Source: Flaveria trinervia (taxonomy: Eukaryota > Streptophyta > Magnoliopsida > Asterales > Asteraceae). From it: 64,000 bases of DNA. The notes beneath the pieces are model-generated. The model had not been told where the DNA came from. It worked only from the letters and a program-made list of their open reading frames with translations, and made no database searches. Both the position numbers and the translations under genes were made by a program. This document shows, in pieces, positions 10,493 to 20,272 of the stretch (position 1 is the stretch's first letter; the number at the start of each line of letters is the position of its first letter). The stretch is from NCBI GenBank assembly GCA_025506515.1, contig CM046442.1:112978761-113042760 (forward strand), in the 5' to 3' direction.

Positions 10493-11882
10493 ACTGAAAA
10501 TGATGTTGATTAGTTTAAGTTGGTTTCCCATGCACCTGAACTGTGGCTCATGCGCCCAACGGTAAAATAGTCTAAGTGTTTTCCCAAACACCCAAACCCT
10601 CATGCACCCTAATAGGGCCCAATCGCCCACGGTGCCCATGGTCTAAGTCAGGCTCACGCACCTGTATAGTGCCCATGCACCTAGAAGTTGCCAGAATTTA
10701 ATGAGTGTTGGGTCATGTGCCCAAATAGTGCCCATGCGCTTAAGTATTCCCATGCACCTTAAAGGTCATATGTGTGCATAATGCTCATGCGCTTATAGAC
10801 TTGGAATATTTTCTGAATTTTAGGGAAACAAGGAAGTTTTGCCTATGACTTAGGATGTTCCTAGGGATGATGTAAGGTTGTTATTTATGTTTTCCTTATG
10901 TTCCTGAATTTTAGCGATCTTAGAGAAGTCTTGAATGAACTCCTTGTGATGATGTCTGATGTTATGTATGTTTATGTATGTTTTCCTTATGTTCCTTATT
11001 ATGTATATTTTAGTGACTTTACATGGCATGTTAATATCGATAATGTAAAGTATTATGTAATGAAAGTGGAAATGATTGATAAATGAAAAGTGGAACGTAA
11101 AAAAGAAAGAATGCATGCATGAAAGTATGAATGAACGAATTTAAAGTCTTACAAGCAAATGAAAGGAGGTGCACAACTCTAAAGTATTGTTAGCTCAGCT
11201 GTGTGTGATTTAGCCAACCCATAGGGATACATACAGGGGTCAAGTCTTTGTGACTGACCAAATTATGGGATCCTTGTCATTTGTCCCGCACCTGGTGCTA
11301 GGCTATGTGTGTAATGTTACGGTTCTATTTATAGACTTCTGCCCAATACCTGCTTCGTGCCTACGTTTGGGGTATAGCTTATGGCATTGGTCTGGAATCT
11401 AAATAAGGAAGAATGTGAATAAGAACGAATGATAATGTTGATGTACTTTGAATGAAAGATAATGAACAATGATAATAAGATTATCTATTTGTATGTATGA
11501 TGCATGATCGCATATGAATGTAAAGAATGATTTTGAATGAAAGTAAAATATTTTATTTATATAAGTAGAACTCACTCAGCAACGTTGACTTTTATATGTT
11601 TCCAGTTCGCAAGTGATTTTTGTTGAGGATGGCACGGGGCAGCTACTTGGTATTTTTGAATGGCATCAATTTGTATAGTTATGACGTTTTTGTGATCTAA
11701 TGCAAACAATGATATTTGGTAACAGTTAACTATGTTGTATTTGTTTGCAAAAGCAGTCATTAATATATAAAATGGTTTTTAAGTTTATTCTGTTGCGATG
11801 TTATAGTAAATTTAAATATATATTTTATTTTTTAAGTGTTATAATTGACCAACTGTGAGCGTCATGAGAATGAGACCTTACA
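10493..11882 (+). repeat. gypsy-B/I-related LTR, 3' portion, opposite orientation
   Basis: Plus-strand fragment whose right half aligns by eye with 60200-60915: GAATGCATGCAT, ATTTATAGACTTC, ACTCACTCAGCAAC, TTGTTGAGGATGGCACG, and an end in GACCTTACA. The left half has degenerate CATGCACC/CATGCGC units comparable to the CGACTGA arrays of the related LTRs. The TG start is missing and the left edge abuts minus-strand gypsy-B pol, so the join is a rearrangement. The right edge falls inside a CACTA transposase fragment. Confidence 0.75.
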
Positions 11883-12488
11883 GTTTTGATTTGCAATCAT
11901 ATGTTTCAACACCTTTATCCCATAGAAGTTTCAACTCATCTACAAGTGGACGTAAAAATACATCAATATCCTTTCCTGGTGAATCTCTTCCACGAATTAG
12001 CAATGTCAACATAAATGATGCATAAACCATAGACTTCCAAGGAGGCATATTATATGGTATGAGCACAATAGGCCACTACTATAAGAAAGACTCATTGCCC
12101 CAAAAGGATTGAAACCATCACTTGCAAGTCCTAGACGAACATTTCTAGGACCATTTGCAAAATCAGGAAACATTGTATCAAAGTGTTCCCAATCCTTTAC
12201 GTCTGTTGGATGCCTTAGAACCCGCTCCTTTGTGGTTCTATGGCGATTGTGCCACAACATTTCCTTAGCGGTGTGTCTTGAAGCATATAAGCGCTTAAGT
12301 CTACTTGTGATGGGAAAGTAACGTAAAACTTTTACTGGTTTCTTTTTCCCCTTACTATTTTCTTCATAACGACTAGTGCTACACACTGGACAATTTTGAA
12401 ATCTTGCATTTTCTTTCCAAAATAATGCATAATCATGTTTACAAGCATGGATAGATTCGTACCCCAGTCCAAGAGTACATAAATATTT
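11883..12488 (-). pseudogene. tnp2: CACTA transposon transposase (tnp2 family) fragment
   Basis: The minus strand from 12486 reads LGLGYESIHACKHD, CPVCSTSRYEE, VLRYFPITSRLKRLYASRHTA and DGFNPFGAMS. After a one-step frame change near 12070 come LIPYNMPPWKSMVYASFMLTLLI and PGKDIDVFLRPLVDELKLLW. These are hallmark stretches of the plant tnp2 transposase (PF02992) of En/Spm-type CACTA DNA transposons. Only about 200 residues of a much longer protein remain, cut on both sides by LTR sequence. No terminal inverted repeat (CACTA...) is visible. It is the only DNA transposon recognised in the window. Confidence 0.85.
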
Positions 12489-12953
12489 TGTTAGAGTTGT
12501 ACAAGATAGTTTATATTATCATCACAGTCAAAGTCAACAAAAGTCAACAACACGATCAAAGTCAACGCAAAAGTCAAACCCGACACGTTCGAAATGAAAA
12601 ACCGAGACAAGACATTGAAGATTTAGATGACTAGAGTTTTTATTGTAATGAATATATTTTGTGTCAACAAAATATATTTAAATATGTTTTAGTTATTTTT
12701 ATGTATTATATGTAATTTACATTAACTAGCCTAAGTCTAAAGGGATAAGTACAATTAGTGAATATTATATTCACTATAATTAGGTTAATTGCAATTAGAG
12801 TTGACTAATGGTTGAATGACCAATTAATTGAGGGATTTACTTGTAAACAATATATTAGCAATTAATAGAGATCAAATGGTTTTCATTGTGTTCATAATAT
12901 TTTGATCTATAATCTTCATGATTTGATTCAAGTATGATTATTTTGGGCTAACA
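12489..12953 (+). repeat. family C LTR, plus-strand copy (465 bp)
   Basis: Begins TGTTAGAGTTG, ends GGGCTAACA, and is followed at once by a tRNA-like PBS, so it is a 5' LTR. A reverse-complement copy with the same ends occurs at 46096-46561, which fixes both borders. Near the start are five TTGAC/GTCAA cores (12520-12580). A 12-bp inverted repeat (AATATATTTTGT, 4-base loop, ACAAAATATATT) lies at 12651-12678 and is also present in the other copy. Confidence 0.85.
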
Positions 12954-13443
12954 ATTTGGTATCAAAGTCGTTTTGGATCAAATAAATTGAAGATTTGAAG
13001 AATTTGTTATTGTTTTTTTGAAGATTATTAAAGTTGTTCATTAAAGTTTAGAGAGAGAAAGTGAGTTTCTAGAGAGAGAAACTAGATCTGAATTTCAAAT
13101 TTCATCACAAACACAAACTAATTCATCAGATATGAATCACATACAACATACATTGAATGTACAATATCGTTCATACAAGAAAAATCAAAAAAGATCTTTA
13201 GATCTTAAAAATTTCTCTCACACATACTAGTGTGTGTTCTTGGTGTTATTGGAACTTCAACATCTTCATCTAGAGAATCTAGCATCATTCTGAACGAAAG
13301 TTCAAAGTTTCTGGCTATATTACAGTTTTGTCCGGCGAAATGCCAACGAAACTAAAATTCCGGCAAAACTACAAATTTCGGCCAATCTATTATCTTGCGA
13401 AATTATAAAAAATCAATCTGCGAAGTTAAAAATCTTGCGGTGA
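12954..13443 (+). other. family C primer binding site and leader
   Basis: TTTGGTATCAAAGTCG at 12955-12970 resembles the initiator-Met tRNA PBS (TGGTATCAGAGC) used by most plant LTR elements. The following 470 bases are AT-rich, non-coding and contain GAGAGAGAAA runs. Several GGCGAAATG/TGCGAAATT-like words occur at 13330-13450. No reading frame is recognised. At about 13444 sequence homologous to gypsy pol begins (EDVPIIREY), so the family C element is cut here and fused to gypsy-D. Confidence 0.6.
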
Positions 13444-14651
13444 AAATAAGAATAACCTAGAAGATGTTCCTATTATTAGAGAATACCAGAGGTATTTCCT
13501 AATAAATTATCAGGATTGCCATCCCCTCCTCAAGAAGAATTCAAAATTGAATTAGTACCAAAGACTGCCCCTATTTCCAAGTCACTGTATCATTGGCACC
13601 AACAGAAATAAAAAAACTAATTAGTCAACTTGAGGAATTATTGGACAAGGGATTTATGCGTCCTAGTGTATCACCTTAGAGAGCTCTAGTATTGTTTGTA
13701 AAGAATAAAGACGAAACTTTTAGGATGTGCATCGATTATAGATAAGTTAATAAAGTAATTATTAAGAATAGATATCCTCTTCCTAGGATAGATGACCTGT
13801 TTGATCAGTTACAAGGATCTAGTTACTTTTCAAATATTGAATTAAGGTCAGGATATCACCAGTTAAGGGTACAAGATGAAGATATACCTAAGACTATGTT
13901 TAGAACTCGAAATGGTCATTATAAGTTCCTTGTAATGCCATTTGGATTAACAAATCCTCCAGCAGTGTTCATGGATCTAATGAACATAGTGTGCAAACCT
14001 TGCTTGGATAAATTTGACATAGTATTTATGGATGACATTTTAACCTATTTTAAAAGTAAGTAAGAACATAAGAAGCATCTAAGGCTAATTTTGGAATTAC
14101 TTCGAAAGGAAGAATTGTGTGCCAAATTCTCTAAGTATGAATTTTGGAAAAGAGAAGTACAATTCTTAGGACATGTGGTTAACCAGATAGGAATTCAAAT
14201 CGACCGAACAAAGATTGAAGCAACTATGAAATGGGAAATTCCAAAAACATCAACTGAAGTATGACGATGTTTAGGTTGGCTGGTTATTATAGGAGGTTTA
14301 TAGAAAAAATTTAAAGGATAGCCCAACCTCTGACAGAATTAACTCATAAATATAAACCACATGTTTGGGAAGAAAGGCGAAATGTGGTATTTGAGTTCAT
14401 GAAAAATAATTACACAGTGCTCCTATATTAGCTCTTCTAGAGGGTACAAAAGATTTTGTAGTATATTGTGATGTATTGCATTAATGTTACGGATGTGTTC
14501 TAATGCAATAAGATAGGATAATTGCATATGCATCTAGGCTACTCAGAGGAAATGAAAAGAACTATACAACTCATGACTTAGAATTAGGAGCAATAGTGTT
14601 TACACTTAAGATTTGGAGACATTATCTATATGGAACCAAATGCATAATTTA
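13444..14651 (+). pseudogene. gypsy-D reverse transcriptase and start of RNase H (decayed)
   Basis: Readable across stops: EDVPIIREYQ, then VKNKDETFRMCIDYR, NRYPLPRIDDLFDQLQGSSY, RSGYHQLRVQ, IPKTMFRTRNGHYKFLVMPF and GLTNPPAVFMDLMN. The active site reads IVFMDDIL near 14025-14040 with both Asp kept. RT connection (AKFSKYEFWKREVQFLGHVV) and early RNase H follow to 14651. Family: Ty3/gypsy RT (RVT_1). In life it makes cDNA from element RNA. More than ten stops or frameshifts are present. The block ends exactly at the target duplication of copia-E and resumes at 45330. Confidence 0.82.
14647..14651 (+). repeat. target-site duplication ATTTA (left) of copia-E
   Basis: ATTTA directly before the outer end of the left copia-E LTR. 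The same five bases follow the right LTR at 45330-45334. Five bases is the usual length for copia integration. Confidence 0.85.
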
Positions 14652-15424
14652 TGCAGGACCGTTGAAGGGTGTGGATTTACAACACAACAACACAAAGAGG
14701 AGATTAACTAAAACTTAATCAAATAGTAAATTGGATTGACCAAGGTAAGACACTAAGTACACAAGTAATATAAGAGACAGAACACAAAGAACACAAGTAT
14801 ATGGTTTTCAGGATAGCAGTATATTGCTTTCTCTATGTTCTATTACAAGTGTTACAAAGCATAATCTAAAGATACAAGAACATGAGATACTTATACTACA
14901 TCCTACATCCGGCTATACATTGAGAGCCAACTGGATACAATTGACTAGACACAAAACAAAATCAATTGTAGAGTCAAAAGGCAGATTGCCTTTTGACTTG
15001 TGACTATAACATGCCATAGCTCACATCCTTATCTATTACAAAAAGGATAAAGTACATAAAGTAGAAAGTTACAGACTCAAGACCTGAATGTACAGTTACC
15101 AAAAGCATGGACCTTTTCACCAACTCATGTAAGTTGGTGACCTTACAAAGGTGCAGCGGAAAGGTGTCCAGCTTTATGGAAAAGTGCATCAAATAAAGCA
15201 TGTATTAAAAGTCTTTGGAAGAAATTCGTCTTCATGAGTTCAAGCTTCGGAAGACTTTGTCTCCGAGGCTTTGGAAGACTTCATATTTGGCTTCGAAAGA
15301 TATTGGTCTTGGCTTCAGTTGCATGTGTAACACTTCCTAAGCATTCTTCTTCAATGCACTTATGCAGCATGCAGGATAGACATTTGATGTTTAGGTTGCA
15401 TCAGCCTCTTCATTAATCTCTACA
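14652..15424 (-). repeat. copia-E 3' LTR (773 bp)
   Basis: Aligns by eye along its whole length with 44536-45329. On the minus strand it begins TGTAGAGATTAATGAAGAGG and ends CGGTCCTGCA. It lacks a few short segments of the other LTR, for example part of the TTGGAAGATTTTACACTTAAGAG stretch near 45190. Differences such as CGTTGAAGG against TGTTGAAGG show the insertion is not recent. Confidence 0.88.
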
Positions 15425-15843
15425 AACTCCAACTAGGTTGATGCTACCAAAACACTTAGTATACTTCAGATGTCAACAGTCCTCATTAAGATGATCACCA
15501 ATCCTTTCTTCATAAGGTGATCAGGATCCTTCAGACTGTCAAAGTGTCTTCTCATATCAAAGAGGTCATGCAGAGGCAACTAAAACATATCTTGCCATGT
15601 GTAAATGTCTTTAGTGCCTTGATCTCTAATGACATGCCATCTTTCTGGATTTGTGGTGTATGTCCAAGATAAGATGGGTCATCCTGATGCTAGAGGAGCT
15701 ATTTAAATTGGAGTTGATGTAGAATCCTCTGGCTGCACAACCTCAAGATGTTCTGACTCATCCTGGGGTGTAGAAGAGGGTGCAGTCTTCTCCTTTTTTT
15801 GGCTTTGGTTTAGAAGCCATCCTCTTCTTTCTCTTAATAGGTT
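15425..15843 (-). other. copia-E segment between extra ORF and 3' LTR
   Basis: About 420 bases reading on from the extra ORF with several stops: Lys-rich words such as KPIKRKKRM and KPKPKKG near 15780-15830, then no clear frame. The PPT should lie just right of 15424; the local minus-strand sequence (AGTTGGAGTT before TGTAGAG) is only weakly purine-rich. No other signal is seen. Confidence 0.45.
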
Positions 15844-18800
15844 TTAACTAAGAAGACTAGCCTGTAGCACCAGATTAATCTTCACTGTCTTTCTCAGTTG
15901 GGACTTCCTCTCTCTCAGGCTCAGAAGGAGAGGGAGGTTGACCCTGCTGTGGATCAGAAGATGAAGCTTGTTGTGTTTCAGCAGGAGGTCCAAGTTGTGT
16001 TGTCTCTGGTTGTTCAACCTTAACCTCCACTTCAGGTGGGGCTTGACTTGGAGTGGAGTGTAAGTCAATGAGCTCTCCACTTTTGATCTTCTGCTTGATC
16101 ACCCTAATATGCTCATCCATAGTGGATAGAGACATAGGGCCAAGTCTCCTTCCAGAGAATCCATATAGCTTCAAGAAGCTCATCATCGTCTGCCTATCAG
16201 CAGACTTCTTCATGTTCTTTTGAATGATGGCTCTTGATTTTGCAGCTTCTTCCCTTAGTTTCTTCTTAATTGTCTTTCCGTCCTTGATTATCTCAAGTTC
16301 AAGCTGTTTTAATTACTCAAACTCAACATATTCATAGGATAAGGGAAGGAGTGCATCTACCTGATAGAAGCCTGTGGCACTCAAGTAGTTGATCATCTTG
16401 ATCCTATCTTCTTCTTTGTCTACCTGAGGTTCTTGTTGAACCACATCTTCTTGTGCAAGACTTTCTTGAACTGGGGAGAGGGTAGGCATATCCTTGTACA
16501 GTCTTTTTCTTCTTCTCTTTTCTTTGACTTGTACTAGAAGTTCTGCATCTTCTGCTTCCTTCTTCTCCTTTGACCTTTCCAGATCAACCAGTTCATTCAG
16601 CTCTTCTAAGGGGAAAGAGATGACACTGTCTATTTCATAGTTCCTTGTCTGTAGGTAATTTATCCTGACTGCCCTTAACTCATCATTCTGAGTATCTGGT
16701 CTGGGGGCAGCCCTGATAGCAGACTCCATGAGTCTTGAAGACTCAGCAAAGGAACTTTCTCCCCCCAGCCTCCTTTTCCTCTCTCTCTCTCCTCCTCAAT
16801 CTCCTTAGATGTCATCTTTCTTTTCCCTTTGTCACTCATAGACCTTTGTGACTCAGGGTGGAGAGAGCTTTGGCCTTCATTTCTTGTTGCAGCATCTAAG
16901 CTCTGGCCATAGAGAGGTTGAGAAGAACCTTCACCAACAGGTGTCTCAATAGGAGTGTGGATCTCTGCAGCAGTTGATGATGATGAGATAGGGGTCTCAA
17001 GTTCCACCACTGGGCCTTCAGTCAAGGTTTCCCCTATGAAACTAATCTTAGGGTCTGCCTTAACATCTAGTTTACCGATGGCTTTCCCTGATTCCCTAAG
17101 TCTCCTTCTTAATCTGAACTCTGCAGTGATCCTGTCTTGGATTCTTTGAGCCGGTCTCTCAGCTTGTCTTGATTTTCTTGGGTTGACAAGTGGCATATTG
17201 ACTAAATCCAGACCTTCATAGTAGTTCAAGGTTTGAAAATTGAAGACTTCTTGCTGTCCTTGAACTCTTATGATGATTAGGGCTTTCCTGATGTTGTCAT
17301 ACCTCCACCCAATGATGTGATTGGAAGATGGTGAAGATGACATAGCCCTTGGTATACCATCCTCAAACAGACTCTGTATGAAGGAGTCTGCGTAGTCCAC
17401 ATCAATATGAACTTGAGGAGGTTTCTGAGAATGCACAATTGCAAGTGAGGATGTTGAGTCCTTAATGTCCACTCTCTCTGAAGAACTCCCATGTTCTGTA
17501 GCTGTAATAACTTTCTCCCCCTTTGTGGTAGCATCACCCACTTGCATAGGTGAGCTGGAAGATAGGTTAATCTCATCCACAGGTTCTTGTGTTCCTGGTT
17601 AAGCACTTCTTAAGGGTCTCCCAGCTAGTTTTTCCTTAAGATATGAAATCTCAAGTTGTTGATCATTGATCCTATTGTGTAAGGTAGTCACCTGAAATTC
17701 AAGGTGATTGACCTTTGAGACTAAATAGGTGCATCTTTTAGTCTGTTTGTGCACCTTTAGTCTCAAATTCCGCTCATCTTCATCAGAAGACTTATTTGGG
17801 GTTGAGATGATTGGACCAGAGTCCTTTCTCTCACCACCAACTTTAGGTTCTTGGCTACTGGTTTTTCTCTGCTCACTGATAATCTCAGTTGAGATTTCAA
17901 TGGGCTGAGTTGCCATGGTTGAGGTCTTAATGATGTAATCACTTTCAAAAGTGAGAGCCTATTCCATATGGACATCTTGAACAGGTTCAGAAATGTCCAC
18001 CTCAGTTGTAGGTGACTGATGTGGGATAGATGTAGGAGACTCAGGAGCATTCATCTCTCTTTGAGTAGGGGTAAAGAAGAGAGACTCATTATACTTACTA
18101 AAACCTAGATCTTCATCAGTATAGAAGTCAAGGTGGGGAATTGGTTGGTTTAGATCTATAGGCTGGGTATGGTAACTGTCCCCTGAAGGTTGATCACTTG
18201 AGTGTTGAGACCCAAAGTGAAGGCTTAAGGCACTTGGGCTAATAAGCTCATTAGGCTGAGCATGAGGAACCTCATCACTGATTCTTGAAGAGATGGGAGT
18301 GGTCTGCTCCTCAGGAGAAGTGGGAGCTCCAGTGTCCACTTCTTCCTGTATGGGTGAGTATATGGGGGCCTCCACAGACTGAATAACCTGAGCATGAGTT
18401 CGTTTGGATTTTCTTTGGTAAGTGATGGTGATTTGAGGCTATGTGGGTGATTGGGAGGAAGTAGGTGTGGGCTTAACACTAGCTTGTGTTGCTAGGTTGT
18501 CACCTTGAGCAATGAACTCTAACATTTTTGGGAGAAGGGTTGTTTCTACCCCAGAGAAGCCAACAGTGGGCCTCTTCAGTGTTTTAAAGATGCCGGGCTT
18601 CATCTGTCCCAATTTAAGAATGTTACCTGTTTCTCTCACTTGTGAGCCCAGTTCACAGTTAAGAATATACTGGACATATCTAGGAAACATGTGATACTCT
18701 AAGAGGCTAAATTAGCAAGTAAATTTGTATAAACAAACTGAGAATACCTGAATTTGAGCACTTGAACCATTCCATGGACTATAAAGGAGAGATCTTCAGG

Positions 18801-19288
18801 AATCTGACTCATCCACCATGCTTGTTTGATAAGCTGTGAATGACCACAGGGAGCAGGAATCTCCACTGGGATAAGACCTTCCCTTTCCTAAAGATCTTTA
18901 CAGAGAAATCTCCCTCATATCCCATTTGCTCAAAGGAATGATTCACAGCTTCCTTTGGGAAGAACACCTCACCTTCTTCATCATCTAGCTGAAGATGCAT
19001 GTTGATGATGGCCGGAGTGATGAAGATTGTTCTCCCCTACACTGTGGCAGATAGTGCCTTCTCCCCGTCCATAATGACCACTTTGCAGGTCTTCTAGAAT
19101 TCAAGTAGCTGATCCTCATGGAGTGGAGGATCAATGGTTAGGGAGGTGAAGTAGTTAGACAGAGCTAAGAAATGACAAACCTCTAAGAAATGAGGATCTT
19201 TCTTAGAGCTTAACAGAGCAACCTGATTGTGTTGTCTGTGTAGCTGCATGGTGAAGTTTGGATCATTTCTATGAGCAAGGTTGGCCAT
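15844..19288 (-). pseudogene. copia-E extra ORF downstream of pol (env-position ORF), broken
   Basis: Starts with MANLAHRNDPNF at 19288 behind a TATA box and a CT-rich leader. The N-terminal domain runs to about 18440: LQLDDEEGEVFFP, FEQMGYEG, MFPRYVQYILNCELG and VGFSGVETTLLPKM. These match motifs I remember from Asteraceae hypothetical proteins found beside copia elements. Then come long Ser/Pro/Glu-rich regions, a heptad-like coiled-coil candidate near 17600-17760 (YLVSKVNHLEFQVTTLHNRI), a second conserved block near 17150-17400, a Lys/Arg-rich region near 16480-16560, and a final block ending SGRRLGPMSLSTMDEHIRVI near 16110. About 1100 residues in all, with frameshifts and a stop near 19095. 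No signal peptide or membrane anchor is evident. Function unknown. Confidence 0.68.
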
Positions 19289-20030
19289 TTTGAGGTAGCT
19301 TAAAGATGAAGAAAGAAGGAAGAAAGAAATTTCAAAGAGAAATTTGGGTTTTTAGGTTTGGAGGAAGAACAGATGATAGAAAGAGGGGGAAGCCGTTGGG
19401 TTTATATGTGAGAGGGATTTCAGATAAAGTTTAATGAAAGAGGATAAACTTTGAAATCCAGATGTTGGTCCCACCTCTGAAAAAGTAGTTTACTTTTACT
19501 CAAAAAGTAGTTTTCTTGGAAGTCAAAAAGCTTCCGAAAGTTAATTATCTTCGGAAGTTTTAATTTAAAAAGCTTCCGAAGCTAAAATGACTTCGGAAGA
19601 ATTTCTTGAGAGTTTTGAGAATTTTGCTTCGGAAGAGAAATTAAAACTTAAATGCTTTGTATATAAGACAACAAAGCTTCCGAGAGTTAATTTTGCTTCG
19701 GAAGTAAATGGTCCTTGAAAATAAGCAAGTGTCTGAGACAAGTATTTAAGCTTCGAAAGATAAATCTGAAAGCTCTTCCGAAGGTAAATTTCTTAGATAG
19801 TTATTTATTTTGAAGGCATGATTTGCTTCCGAAGTTAAAAGCATAACTTCCGAAGTATCAGAAATTTTCAAAAATCTAAGGAAAGTCTTCAAAAGGAAAT
19901 TTTCATCCAAAGAAAACATGAGCTTATGAAAGTGATGAACTAGACAACTTAGGACACACATATTTTAAGAAATAATAAGAATTAGTTTTAAGAAAAGTTT
20001 AATCAAAGTTTATCATCCCAATAGCTGATA
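19289..20030 (-). promoter_or_regulatory. copia-E pol-to-extra-ORF spacer with palindrome array and TATA box
   Basis: Non-coding. Between 19520 and 19860 it has about ten copies of the palindromic word CTTCCGAAG/CTTCGGAAG or one-base variants. A TATA box (CATATAAAC on the minus strand, 19402-19409) lies about 115 bases before the ATG of the extra ORF, and the intervening leader is pyrimidine-rich. The same palindromes occur in the LTR (near 45090-45190) and in the pol linker (22320-22510). Together this suggests an internal promoter for the extra ORF. Motifs are seen; activity is inferred. Copia-A has the same arrangement with different motifs. Confidence 0.55.
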
Positions 20031-20272
20031 TTAGATATTTAAATCTCTGTTCATCAAAAGCCTTGTAAACAGATCAGCATATTGTTCATCTGTGTGAACT
20101 TTGACTAGTTTAATTAATCCCTTTTCATAGTTATCTCTTATTAAATGATACGTGATATTGATGTGCTTTGTCCTTGAGTGCTGCACAGGATTCTCTGTGA
20201 TTGAGATAGCACTGTTGTTGTCTATGTGAATGGGAGTCTCCTTGAAGACAAACATTTGCTTCATGGGTTTGT
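20031..20272 (-). pseudogene. copia-E RNase H, C-terminal remnant (RT deleted)
   Basis: A 77-residue open stretch: TPIHIDNNSAISITENPV, HSRTKHINITYHLIRDNYEKG, VHTDEQYADLFTRLL. This is the very end of copia RNase H. It follows directly after the integrase-RT linker (TTNIIGDVVTGVRTRGQ near 20290) with nothing of the RT or the first part of RNase H between them. An internal deletion of more than 1 kb, compared with the copia layout, is therefore inferred. The remnant itself has few defects. Confidence 0.8.
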
